The notes beneath the pieces are model-generated. The model saw nothing but the letters and a program-made list of their open reading frames with translations. It made no database searches and was not told where the DNA came from. Positions 1 to 5,923 of a stretch of 16,774 nucleotides of DNA are shown piece after piece. The DNA lies in the NCBI GenBank assembly GCA_964540995.1, contig CAZIOU010000019.1:1-16774 (forward strand). Direction: 5' to 3'. Source of the DNA: JAZDLR01 sp964540995. GTDB taxonomy: Bacteria > Patescibacteriota > Patescibacteriia > UBA1558 > 2-01-FULL-52-15. The translations under genes were made by a program, and so were the position numbers. Numbering within the stretch: the first letter of the stretch is position 1; every line of letters begins with the position of its first letter.

Positions 1-671
1 GGCAAAAGATCGGTGCCAGCAATGTAGATAAATCCTCCAGCCGTGATCGGTAATAAGAATTGAACAAACTTTTCATGATTGCCAGAGAGGACGAAAGGTA
101 TCAGCGCTCCGATGATAGCTGTTAGTGCAGATAGGAAGTTCCACAGTAAGGCTTGACTGCGTCGCATACCGGCGTGGAGTAGGGCGGCATAGTTGCCAAG
201 CTCCTGGGGAATCTCATGAGCAATGACAGCGACCGTGGTAGCGATACCAGTACGGACATCAATGATGAAAGAAGCAGCGATCAACAGACCATCAATGAAA
301 TTATGCAGTGCATCACCGAAGATGACGCTGTATGCAAACGGTTCGATACCAGGTTGATCGACATGGTCGTCATGATGGGTCTCGGTGACGTTATGACTGT
401 GTCGCCATTTAAGGATCTTCTCTAATAGGAAGAATAAGAGTAGTCCCCCGATGATGCCATAAGCCACATAGGTAGAAGGTTGGATTGAAGCGTATGACTC
501 TGGTAAGAGATGGATAAAGGTATCGCCAAAGAGTGCCCCGATCGACATATAGACCAGGAAAAGCACTACTCGTTGCATGGTCTTGCCTTTGAAACGGATA
601 AAAAAGACGCCAATCAAAGAAATAAGACTGACGATAATAGTAGCCACAAGGCTCCAGACGAAAGTAATCAT
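1..671 (-). CDS. ZIP family metal transporter, 3' end cut by window edge
   Basis: Membrane transporter that would import divalent metal ions such as Zn2+ or Fe2+. Reading the minus strand from the ATG at 671 gives 223 residues with no stop before the window edge. An N-terminal helix begins MITFVWSLVATIIVSLISL. A His-rich cytoplasmic loop (HSHNVTETHHDDH) follows around residues 93-105, typical of the variable metal-binding loop of ZIP proteins. Next come the two family signatures: HNFIDG in helix IV and HEIPQELGN in helix V, which hold the transport-site His and Glu residues. The last visible residues, YIAGTDLLP, match the usual downstream helix, so only the C-terminal portion is missing. The gene is divergent from the gene at 790. 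Its probable -10 box ends 7 bases before the ATG, suggesting a leaderless mRNA. The metal specificity cannot be read from sequence. Confidence 0.93.
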   Translation of the reverse strand, partial: MITFVWSLVATIIVSLISLIGVFFIRFKGKTMQRVVLFLVYMSIGALFGDTFIHLLPESYASIQPSTYVAYGIIGGLLLFFLLEKILKWRHSHNVTETHHDDHVDQPGIEPFAYSVIFGDALHNFIDGLLIAASFIIDVRTGIATTVAVIAHEIPQELGNYAALLHAGMRRSQALLWNFLSALTAIIGALIPFVLSGNHEKFVQFLLPITAGGFIYIAGTDLL

Positions 672-678
672 GGCTCTA

Positions 679-708
679 ATCCTAGCGTTATCCTTGGGGG
701 TATGTCAA
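679..708 (-). promoter_or_regulatory. Promoter for the ZIP transporter gene (leaderless)
   Basis: On the minus strand TTGACA (708-703) and TAGGAT (684-679) are separated by 18 bases. The expected start point lies about at the ATG (671), so the mRNA would have essentially no leader. The -35 box is half of the palindrome GTCAATTGAC (704-713) shared with the divergent plus-strand promoter. Confidence 0.5.
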
Positions 709-737
709 TTGACTTATAGTCCCAGAAAGGCTATAGT
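709..737 (+). promoter_or_regulatory. Sigma70-type promoter for the 100-aa gene
   Basis: TTGACT (709-714), a 17-base spacer and TATAGT (732-737) make a good sigma70 promoter. The predicted start near 744 gives a leader of about 45 bases to the ATG at 790. The -35 box directly abuts the -35 box of the divergent ZIP promoter. Confidence 0.6.
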
Positions 738-789
738 AGCTCATTATTTTAAGTAGTTGTGTTCTTTTATCCTCGTCGAAGGAGTGTCT

Positions 790-1092
790 ATGACTGCAGC
801 GGTTATGACCCAAACGACAGATTACCACCAGTTGTCGCTGGCCAATTTGAGGACACTGGCCGAACGATTGGGCAGCGTGAATCAGACAATCTTCAAGCAT
901 CACGGCGACCGAGCGATTCAGGGGGTGGTCAGTCGGGCGGAAGCCAAATACCGTTTGGCTTTTGTCGCTTCGCGTGCCGTAAGTCCAGTCTGGAAGCATG
1001 TATACGATCTGACCGTAGGCGGGCTGTGTCTGCTCGATAAGGCACAAGCTCAAGCGCTGGCACTGAGTCGGAGTCCTACACCAGGGTCATAA
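790..1092 (+). CDS. Unrecognised 100-aa protein
   Basis: I do not recognise this protein. It begins MTAAVMTQTTDYHQLSLANL and is rich in Ala, Leu, Gln and Arg. There is no signal peptide or clear membrane helix; the middle (SLANLRTLAERLGSV and RAIQGVVSRAEAKYRLAFVA) looks helical. The ATG at 790 is preferred over one at 757 because GAAGGAG sits 5 bases upstream. A complete transcription unit is visible: a 17-spaced promoter, a Shine-Dalgarno site, the gene and a hairpin 5 bases after the stop. An antisense reading frame covers most of the same DNA (1053-688), but it lacks such signals. The strong Shine-Dalgarno and GC-rich coding resemble the accessory genes at 5.9-9.7 kb rather than the leaderless neighbours. 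Confidence 0.6.
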   Translation: MTAAVMTQTTDYHQLSLANLRTLAERLGSVNQTIFKHHGDRAIQGVVSRAEAKYRLAFVASRAVSPVWKHVYDLTVGGLCLLDKAQAQALALSRSPTPGS

Positions 1093-1097
1093 TATCA

Positions 1098-1130
1098 AAC
1101 ACCTCCGTTACAATGTGTAACGGAGGTGTT
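1098..1130. terminator. Intrinsic terminator-like hairpin (14-bp stem)
   Basis: A perfect 14-bp stem (1098-1111 with 1117-1130) and a 5-base loop lie 5 bases after the stop of the 790 gene. The following bases (GTCTTGTGT) are only moderately T-rich. It separates this gene from the convergent minus-strand gene ending at 1178, so it may act in both directions. Confidence 0.7.
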
Positions 1131-1177
1131 GTCTTGTGTATCTAAATAGTATTCGGGCGCTGAACACAATATCGTAT

Positions 1178-1510
1178 TTAGGAGAAACGGATGACGACCT
1201 GCGCTAGGATACTTAAGAACGTAATCAAACCAAGCCAGCCAATAGTGACCATCATAAGTTTGATGGCTTCGGCTTTCTTACCGTCGAGGTAAAGTATGAT
1301 GGGCTGACCAAGGACAAGACTAGCTTCGATCGCGGCCGATACGACAAATATCATCAAGAAGGTAGCCGGCATCAGGAAGTTGTCTTCTTTGGGCATCAAC
1401 GGTCCGAAGTTGAATCCTAGCCAGGCTAAGACGATGATGTACAAGGCTCCAAGGATAGCGTTGACCAAGCCTTGCGTCGGGAGTGACTTCATTGGTTTCA
1501 TATGAGTCAT
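1178..1510 (-). CDS. Small integral membrane protein, three predicted helices
   Basis: I do not recognise a family for this 110-aa protein. After a short basic start (MTHMKPMKSLPTQG) there are three hydrophobic segments. They lie at about residues 15-36 (LVNAILGALYIIVLAWLGF), 46-67 (FLMPATFLMIFVVSAAIEAS) and 84-107 (IKLMMVTIGWLGLITFLSILA). A short charged loop, DGKKAEA, lies between the last two. Such small membrane proteins of unknown role are common in reduced genomes. No Shine-Dalgarno site is visible. An extended -10 box lies about 20 bases upstream, giving a very short leader. A second in-frame ATG three codons downstream (MKPMK) is an equally possible start. It could be a DUF-type membrane protein, but no function can be assigned. 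Confidence 0.75.
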   Translation of the reverse strand: MTHMKPMKSLPTQGLVNAILGALYIIVLAWLGFNFGPLMPKEDNFLMPATFLMIFVVSAAIEASLVLGQPIILYLDGKKAEAIKLMMVTIGWLGLITFLSILAQVVIRFS

Positions 1511-1530
1511 GATTTATTGATTATGGTGTC

Positions 1531-1539
1531 AGTATAACA
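1531..1539 (-). promoter_or_regulatory. Extended -10 promoter for the 110-aa membrane protein
   Basis: The minus strand reads TGTTATACT, an extended -10 element (TGn plus TATACT). No convincing -35 box is present at 17 bases. The start point would be near 1524, a leader of about 14 bases. Confidence 0.45.
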
Positions 1540-1571
1540 CAAAACCTCACCTTTAGAGTGAAGTTTCATAA

Positions 1572-1646
1572 TGGGGCGGCTACTGGGAATTGAACCCAGA
1601 TAACTGGTACCACAAACCAGTGTTCTACCATTGAACTATAGCCGCC
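1572..1646 (-). tRNA. trnH: tRNA-His (anticodon GTG)
   Basis: The minus strand folds into a complete cloverleaf. It starts with G-1, then acceptor GCGGCTA paired with TAGCCGC, and C73, which would pair with G-1 as in other bacterial tRNA-His. The anticodon stem CTGGT/ACCAG encloses loop TTGTGGT, with anticodon GTG in the centre. The T arm is CTGGG, loop TTCAATT, CCCAG. CCA is encoded (1574-1572). It lies just downstream, on the same strand, of the four-helix-bundle gene. Confidence 0.96.
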
Positions 1647-1706
1647 ATAGGTAGATTATTAACTGACTAATTGAATAATTGATTAATTGATGGAAGGGGA
1701 TTTCTT

Positions 1707-2105
1707 TTAAAATTTTAGATTTTCTTTTGTTCCTTTGATCAGACCATTGAGCTCCTTGGGTAAACTTTCTAGAATGTGCTCAATTTCGATTTGTTTATCA
1801 ATAGCGATTAATTTTCTATTGATAGCCTTACTGATCCAGTCTTGAGTCTCTGCCAATGAAGAACGCGCATAGTTATAAAAAAGTATTTTATCCTTCTTAT
1901 AATAGCGGGCCCAGCCTTCAGCTATATTACTTGATATAGAATCGGTGGATCTCATTAACTGGTTGCCAATTGTTTGTTTTTCAAATGACTTCCAGTTGCC
2001 AACGATAGGCCAAATAATGTTCGATAGTTGATAGCTCAACTTGTAGGCATTGTGTTGGGAGTGATGCATAAAAAAATTATAATAATCACCCCATTTTTTT
2101 ACCAT
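1707..2105 (-). CDS. Four-helix bundle protein, S23/IVS family
   Basis: This 132-aa protein belongs to the family originally found in intervening sequences of 23S rRNA genes and often called S23 ribosomal protein. The family folds as a four-helix bundle and forms pentamers; its biochemical role is not established. The diagnostic core is visible at about residues 45-90: IGNQLMRSTDSISSNIAEG, then KKDKILFYNYARSSLAETQ, matching the family pattern of Q-lRRA-SIpsNIAEG and FL-iArgSlaE. The C-terminus is basic. The gene stands free between tRNA-His and tRNA-Arg rather than inside an rRNA gene. It is flanked by a 12-base inverted repeat, TAATTGATTAAT (1676-1687) and its complement (2138-2149), which in such AT-rich DNA may be chance. 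No Shine-Dalgarno site is seen. Confidence 0.88.
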   Translation of the reverse strand: MVKKWGDYYNFFMHHSQHNAYKLSYQLSNIIWPIVGNWKSFEKQTIGNQLMRSTDSISSNIAEGWARYYKKDKILFYNYARSSLAETQDWISKAINRKLIAIDKQIEIEHILESLPKELNGLIKGTKENLKF

Positions 2106-2161
2106 CCACTACAGTATGTCAATTACTCTATTGTTCTATTAATCAATTAATTAAGTCTGAC

Positions 2162-2236
2162 TGGTGTCCCCGCCAAGAATCGAACTTGGATCTAGAGCTT
2201 AGAAGGCTCCTATTCTATCCGTTGAACTACGGGGAC
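2162..2236 (-). tRNA. trnR: tRNA-Arg (anticodon TCT)
   Basis: The minus-strand cloverleaf has acceptor GTCCCCG/CGGGGAC, D stem GTTC/GAAT, anticodon stem GGAGC/GCTCT with loop CTTCTAA (anticodon TCT, reading AGA/AGG), T arm CCAAG/CTTGG with TTCGATT, A73 and an encoded CCA (2164-2162). All stems pair, with G-T wobbles at the ends of the D and anticodon stems. Confidence 0.96.
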
Positions 2237-2278
2237 AAGTATAACGATTCTGGGCAGTTTTGTGAAAAAAGCCTATAG

Positions 2279-2307
2279 AAAATACCATTATATTTCATGA
2301 TTGTCAA
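2279..2307 (-). promoter_or_regulatory. Candidate promoter for tRNA-Arg
   Basis: The minus strand has TTGACA (2307-2302), a 17-base spacer and TATTTT (2284-2279). This would start transcription near 2272, about 36 bases before the tRNA. The -10 box is imperfect (4 of 6). Confidence 0.4.
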
Positions 2308-2384
2308 TAATTGTACGTAATCTATTGGTTTGTCTTTGTTATTGATCGATTGTCTTTGTGTTTTTGTTTTTCTCTCAATACCGC

Positions 2385-2396
2385 TATACTTATACT
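2385..2396 (+). promoter_or_regulatory. Double TATACT -10 region before the EamA gene
   Basis: Two adjacent TATACT boxes (2385-2390 and 2391-2396) lie immediately upstream of the ATG at 2402. TTGTTT (2364-2369) is a possible -35, but its spacing is off (15 or 21). Initiation 6-7 bases after the second box would give a leaderless mRNA beginning at the ATG. Confidence 0.45.
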
Positions 2397-2401
2397 ACTG
2401 T

Positions 2402-3301
2402 ATGTCAATTACATTTGGTTTAATCGCTGCTTTCATCGCTTTCGTCTGTTGGGGCTTCGGTGATTTCTTCATGCAACGCACCATCCGTGCTATCGGAAAG
2501 ATTGAAGCCTTATTTTTTATTACTATCTTTGGCACGATTGTTCTTTTTCCTTGGGTGCAAGGAGAGGTAGGTATATTTTTTACAGAATCGCGTTCTGCCA
2601 TACTGCTCATGGTAGCGGGTGTTATTAGTTTCTTGTCTGCTTATATGCAGTTCCATGCCTTGGAGAAAGGCAAGCTGGCAGCGGTAGAGCCGGCCATGAG
2701 TATCGAGTTGCCGGCGACGATTGCTTTTGGTGTCTTGTTACTTAATGAACGATTAAGCTGGTGGCAATTATTTTTAATGGCCGGTGTTTTCGTCGGCGTG
2801 CTGATAACTTCGATTCATCATCATCGAGATAGCTTCTGGCGAAGACGAAAAGTCCGATCAGTGGTACTGGAAGCGGGGGTGCTGATGGCTGCGGTCGGTG
2901 CTATCGCTATGGCAGGTACCAATATTATGACTGGACTAGCTAGTCGTAGCTCATCGCCACTGATGACAGTCTGGTTTATCCATACTTTTTTGGCCATCGT
3001 CAGTTTCGTTTGGTTAATTATGACAGGATCAGTACGTAATCTTTGGTCGGATATGCGACCAAATATCCGAGTTGTTCTGGCTGTGGCTGTCTTCGACACC
3101 GCAGCTTGGGTGGCCTATAGTTTCGCCGTGCTTACCATTCCGATTGCACTTACTATTGGTATCACCGAAAGCTATGTGGCTCTAGCTGCTTTCCTCGGAT
3201 TTCGGTTCAATCACGAGAAGTTGGAGCGACATCAGATCGTAGGAGGTGCTATTGCTATCGTCTGTAGTGTGCTCTTAGCTCTCGTCAGTAGCCTCACTTG
3301 A
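2402..3301 (+). CDS. EamA/DMT-superfamily transporter
   Basis: This 299-aa inner-membrane protein has about ten hydrophobic helices arranged as two tandem halves of about 145 residues, the layout of drug/metabolite transporters. The first half begins ITFGLIAAFIAFVCWGFGDF and contains ALEKGKLAAVEPAMSIELPA, the typical EamA loop before helix 4. It ends in LLNERLSWWQLFLMAGVFVG, the conserved x-NE-l-s-qxxG element. The second half repeats this pattern, ending FNHEKLERHQIVGGAIAIV. The halves are joined by a basic linker (HHHRDSFWRRRKVR). I chose the ATG at 2402 over one at 2330 because the protein then begins in the family's first helix and because TATACT boxes sit directly before it. The substrate is unknown; members export amino acids, metabolites or drugs. 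Confidence 0.88.
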   Translation: MSITFGLIAAFIAFVCWGFGDFFMQRTIRAIGKIEALFFITIFGTIVLFPWVQGEVGIFFTESRSAILLMVAGVISFLSAYMQFHALEKGKLAAVEPAMSIELPATIAFGVLLLNERLSWWQLFLMAGVFVGVLITSIHHHRDSFWRRRKVRSVVLEAGVLMAAVGAIAMAGTNIMTGLASRSSSPLMTVWFIHTFLAIVSFVWLIMTGSVRNLWSDMRPNIRVVLAVAVFDTAAWVAYSFAVLTIPIALTIGITESYVALAAFLGFRFNHEKLERHQIVGGAIAIVCSVLLALVSSLT

Positions 3302-3326
3302 AATAAATCGGGTCTTGTATTGTAAT
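3298..3326 (+). promoter_or_regulatory. Promoter for the cytochrome b5 gene (near-leaderless)
   Basis: TTGAAA (3298-3303, overlapping the EamA stop codon), a 17-base spacer and TGTAAT (3321-3326). The expected start near 3333 is 2 bases before the ATG at 3335. Confidence 0.55.
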
Positions 3327-3334
3327 AGTTACAT

Positions 3335-3751
3335 ATGAAGAATCTATATAGTATCGGAAGTATTGTCATTATTGCTGGGTTAGGATTATATGCTTTCATT
3401 CAATTTGGTAAACCGAGCCCAACTGTCGTACCAGTTGGCAATGTGCCAGTCGTTACTAATACGAATGCAAACGTTAGTACCAATATTAATGCACCAGCCA
3501 CTTCAACTGGTTACACCATAGCTCAAATCAGCGCTCATGCTTCGCTTCAAGATTGTTGGCTACTGATTGATAACAAAGTTTATGACGTAACCAGTTTCAT
3601 CAATCAGCACCCAGGAGGCTCGCAAATGATCACCAATTGGTGCGGTCAAGAGGCGACTCAAGCTTTCGTCACCCAAGACGGTAACGGTCGGCATTCTGGT
3701 AGGGCGCAGCAGATGCTGGGCGGCTATTATATCGGTAATCTGCAGAGTTAA
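3335..3751 (+). CDS. Membrane-anchored cytochrome b5-like heme-binding protein
   Basis: This 138-aa protein has an N-terminal signal anchor (residues 7-25, IGSIVIIAGLGLYAFIQFG). A Pro/Thr/Asn-rich linker (about 28-60) follows, then a C-terminal cytochrome b5 domain (about 62-136). The domain shows the heme-ligand motif HPGG (His92) within VYDVTSFINQHPGG, and a second candidate axial His at 120 (GRHSGRAQQML), spaced as in the family. The domain begins YTIAQISAHASLQDCWLLID, the usual start of these domains. It should face the outside and carry heme b for electron transfer; the partner is not visible. It precedes the DsbA/CcdA pair but has its own promoter and the next gene another, so it is not clearly cotranscribed. 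A steroid- or ligand-binding variant is possible, but both His residues favour heme. Confidence 0.88.
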   Translation: MKNLYSIGSIVIIAGLGLYAFIQFGKPSPTVVPVGNVPVVTNTNANVSTNINAPATSTGYTIAQISAHASLQDCWLLIDNKVYDVTSFINQHPGGSQMITNWCGQEATQAFVTQDGNGRHSGRAQQMLGGYYIGNLQS

Positions 3752-3772
3752 AGTATTGTGGATTGGGCTGGC

Positions 3773-3801
3773 TTGTTGGATTACGGACGATTTAGTATAA
3801 T
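3773..3801 (+). promoter_or_regulatory. Sigma70 promoter for the dsbA-ccdA pair
   Basis: TTGTTG (3773-3778), exactly 17 bases, then a perfect TATAAT (3796-3801). Start near 3808, leader about 36 bases to the ATG at 3844. Confidence 0.75.
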
Positions 3802-3843
3802 AGCCGAACAAATTGTTTTAAATAATTAAATAAGCAAATAATC

Positions 3844-4578
3844 ATGCAAGGATTTCATACCCGTTCCTTCATCCAGGGTCTCATAGCAGGAGTGCTAGTG
3901 GTTGCCCTGTTGGGAGGAGTTTATATGTTAGGCGCTCGTGGTACTGGTTTCGGACCAGTAGCTAATAACAATATTAATCAACCGACTGCCCCGACAGGAA
4001 ATCAGCCAGACCCCAATAACCCTACTGTGGGTACGGTCAAAGCAGTCAGTAAAGATGACCATATTCGTGGCAACGCTAATGCCAAAGTAGTCTTGATAGA
4101 ATACTCTGACTATGAATGTCCGTTTTGTAAACGTTTCCACCCTACTATGGAACAAGTAATGAAAGAGTATGGTAATAAGGTAGCTTGGGTCTACCGTCAT
4201 TTCCCACTATCATTCCATGCTAACGCACAGAAACAAGCTGAAGCAGCCGAGTGTGCTGCCTCGGTAGGCGGTAATGATGCTTTCTGGAAATATACAGATG
4301 CTCTCTATGACCGAACCACTTCTAATGGCACTGGTTTCGCTCTGGACAAGCTAGTACCTCTAGCCAAAGAATTAGGTATTAATGAAGGTAAATTCAAAGA
4401 GTGTCTAGATTCGGGTAAATTTACAGCTAAAGTTAATACTGATTTAGCTGAAGGACAGGCTGCGGGCGTCACTGGTACTCCGGGAACCATCATCATGGTC
4501 AATGGCAAAGCGACTTCTATTGTTCCTGGAGCTCTCCCATTCGATCAAATCAAGCTACAGATCGACGCTGTACTCTAG
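3844..4578 (+). CDS. DsbA-like extracytoplasmic thiol:disulfide oxidoreductase
   Basis: This 244-aa protein has an N-terminal membrane anchor (residues 11-30, GLIAGVLVVALLGGVYMLGA) and an Asn/Pro-rich linker to about residue 60. A thioredoxin-fold domain of the DsbA/DSBA_2 group (BdbD-like) follows. The active site is CPFC (Cys92-Cys95) in EYSDYECPFCKRFHP. The cis-proline loop is VTGTPGT (Pro213). An inserted helical region between them contains CAASVG and a third and fourth cysteine (AAECAAS, FKECLDS), which could form a second disulfide. It should oxidise or isomerise disulfides in exported proteins. Only 5 bases separate its stop from ccdA, so the two are translated from one mRNA. CcdA would supply reducing electrons, or else the pair works as a redox relay. 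No Shine-Dalgarno site is evident. Confidence 0.92.
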   Translation: MQGFHTRSFIQGLIAGVLVVALLGGVYMLGARGTGFGPVANNNINQPTAPTGNQPDPNNPTVGTVKAVSKDDHIRGNANAKVVLIEYSDYECPFCKRFHPTMEQVMKEYGNKVAWVYRHFPLSFHANAQKQAEAAECAASVGGNDAFWKYTDALYDRTTSNGTGFALDKLVPLAKELGINEGKFKECLDSGKFTAKVNTDLAEGQAAGVTGTPGTIIMVNGKATSIVPGALPFDQIKLQIDAVL

Positions 4579-4583
4579 GTTTT

Positions 4584-5315
4584 ATGCAGGTTACTATTGG
4601 TTTGGCTTTTGTTGCCGGCCTCCTTACGTTCTTTGCCGGCTGCCTGATACCAGTTTTGCCTGCCTACATCGGATATTTGGGTGGTCTTTCGACTTCGTCT
4701 CATCAACGGGATGAAGTCGGAAGGCCTTTTTGGTTACGCCCCATTTTCTTGAATAGTCTGATCTTCTGTTTGGGGTTTATCACTATTTTTTCTCTTTTGG
4801 GATTAACGGCTAGTACGGTTGGTAATCAGTTGGGCCGTGATCGCGAAATTTGGGAGAAGATTGGAGGAGTGTTTTTGATACTACTGGCAATCTATAATGC
4901 CGAAGTGGTGAAGCTAACTACACTGTTCAAATCCTGGCAGATACGTCTTTCGCCACGCTTGGCTCATACGCGTTGGGGCGCTTTTCTCCTAGGGCTGACC
5001 TTCGGGTTTGCCTGGACACCATGTATCGGGCCGACGCTGGCCACGATATTATTCTTAGCCAGCACCTCGACTTCGTATTGGTACGGAGTCACCTTATTGT
5101 TAGTTTTTGGCCTTGGATTATCGGTACCATTTATCGCGCTAGGCATTGCCGCCCAATGGATCCAGCCGCATTTGGTCAAATTCAATCGCTGGTCGACCGG
5201 ATTACGATGGATTAGCAGCGCTATTATGCTGATTGTCGGTGTCTTATTGCTGACGGGACACATTGGATGGATAGCGAACTATTTCCTGCAACTATCAGAA
5301 TCAATAGTACTATAA
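4584..5315 (+). CDS. ccdA: CcdA/DsbD-type transmembrane electron carrier
   Basis: This 243-aa polytopic protein has about six helices and carries electrons from cytoplasmic thioredoxin across the membrane to extracytoplasmic thiol proteins. The two halves each present one reactive cysteine. In helix 1, FVAGLLTFFAGCLIPVLPAY holds Cys20, where the family usually has S-PC-x-LP, so here Pro is replaced by Gly before the Cys. In helix 4, FGFAWTPCIGPTLATIL holds Cys147. A charged cytoplasmic loop (SSHQRDEVGRP) follows helix 1. The length fits stand-alone CcdA. It is downstream of and coupled to the DsbA-like gene, its probable redox partner. The stop codon is part of the terminator stem at 5314-5339. 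Confidence 0.9.
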   Translation: MQVTIGLAFVAGLLTFFAGCLIPVLPAYIGYLGGLSTSSHQRDEVGRPFWLRPIFLNSLIFCLGFITIFSLLGLTASTVGNQLGRDREIWEKIGGVFLILLAIYNAEVVKLTTLFKSWQIRLSPRLAHTRWGAFLLGLTFGFAWTPCIGPTLATILFLASTSTSYWYGVTLLLVFGLGLSVPFIALGIAAQWIQPHLVKFNRWSTGLRWISSAIMLIVGVLLLTGHIGWIANYFLQLSESIVL

Positions 5316-5339
5316 AATAGCGTCTCGAGACGCTATTTT
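5314..5339. terminator. Bidirectional terminator between ccdA and the methyltransferase
   Basis: A perfect 26-base palindrome: 13-bp arms with A4 at one end and T4 at the other, so it can terminate both strands. Because the arms meet directly, the real loop must form by opening a few central pairs. The ccdA stop (5313-5315) and the methyltransferase stop (5333-5335) both lie within it. Confidence 0.88.
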
Positions 5340-5857
5340 CGGTAGAGGAGAAATTTCTTTTCTTCCGCCACTGGTTGCCAAGTAGGCAAAGGAAAGAAGT
5401 TGGCAATTACTTTGGTGCCTGGGCGTAATTCAGAATCAAATTTTTGTTCGAGACGTTTCATGATATAGGTGATGCCGAAAAATATTACGATCGTGTAACT
5501 ACTCAAATCCTCTTTCCAGTAACTCCTACGGTGAATGAAAGCTCGGTCCGAGAGACCAGCCTTTCTGATCGCTCTTCGTGATTGCCAGACGAGGTAGGGA
5601 TTGATCTCATAGCCGTGCGCTTCGGCACCTGCGCGGGCAGCGGCGATGACGATGCGTCCATCTCCTGATCCAAGGTCGCACACTTTATCTCCCAGCTTTA
5701 TTTCTGCTAGCTTCAAGATGACATCGAGACCGGATTCTTTGGTCGGGGCATAGGGCGCTCCGCCGATAAACGGTCGTCCGAAAAATAGAACGAAGAAGAG
5801 CATTCCCAAGGTTAGAATGAGGAGTATTATGGCTAGAAAGATAAGTAGGTAGAGCAT
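5333..5857 (-). CDS. Membrane-anchored SAM-dependent methyltransferase, FAM173-like
   Basis: This 174-aa protein has one very hydrophobic N-terminal helix (residues 2-26, LYLLIFLAIILLILTLGMLF) and a compact class I methyltransferase domain. Motif I is VCDLGSGDGRIVIAAARAGA (about 59-78), followed by the acidic-strand motif GYEINPYLVWQSRRA (about 83-97). PYAPTKESGLDVILKLAEI precedes motif I, and FFPLPTW comes late in the domain. This order resembles the FAM173/ATPSCKMT lysine methyltransferases, which also have one membrane helix followed by a short methyltransferase domain with DLGSGDGR and GYELNP-WLVW. The similarity is from memory, not from a search. The target is unknown; a membrane protein is plausible. 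The mRNA is probably leaderless: an extended -10 (TGTTATACT) ends 6 bases before the ATG. Confidence 0.85.
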   Translation of the reverse strand: MLYLLIFLAIILLILTLGMLFFVLFFGRPFIGGAPYAPTKESGLDVILKLAEIKLGDKVCDLGSGDGRIVIAAARAGAEAHGYEINPYLVWQSRRAIRKAGLSDRAFIHRRSYWKEDLSSYTIVIFFGITYIMKRLEQKFDSELRPGTKVIANFFPLPTWQPVAEEKKFLLYRK

Positions 5858-5863
5858 ATAAAT

Positions 5864-5872
5864 AGTATAACA
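5864..5872 (-). promoter_or_regulatory. Extended -10 promoter of the methyltransferase gene
   Basis: The minus strand reads TGTTATACT with the last base at 5864. Seven bases further is the A of the ATG (5857), so transcription would begin at the start codon. Confidence 0.55.
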
Positions 5873-5916
5873 GAAAATAAAATCACCCCGCGTCGTTTAA
5901 TACTCCGCGGGGTGAT
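5872..5916 (-). terminator. Rho-independent terminator of the secreted-protein gene
   Basis: A perfect 11-bp GC-rich stem (5882-5892 with 5906-5916) with a 13-base loop is followed on the minus strand by TTTATTTTCTG. It lies 7 bases after the stop codon at 5924-5926. Confidence 0.88.
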
Positions 5917-5923
5917 AATCGTG

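Noticed and set aside
688..1053. Minus-strand frame of 121 codons opposite the 790 gene
   Set aside because: No ribosome site or promoter, and it would overlap both promoters at 679-737; the plus-strand gene has a promoter, Shine-Dalgarno site and terminator.
1572..1647. tRNA-His apparently lacking the G-1 residue
   Set aside because: On a first fold GGCGGCT looked like the acceptor stem with T before it. Realigned with the E. coli tRNA-His pattern, the first G is G-1, the acceptor is GCGGCTA and CCA is encoded, so the tRNA is normal.
2238..2243. TATACT (minus strand) as the tRNA-Arg -10 box, with TTCACA at 17 bases
   Set aside because: Transcription would begin inside the tRNA gene, which starts at 2236; the more distant promoter at 2279-2307 is more sensible.
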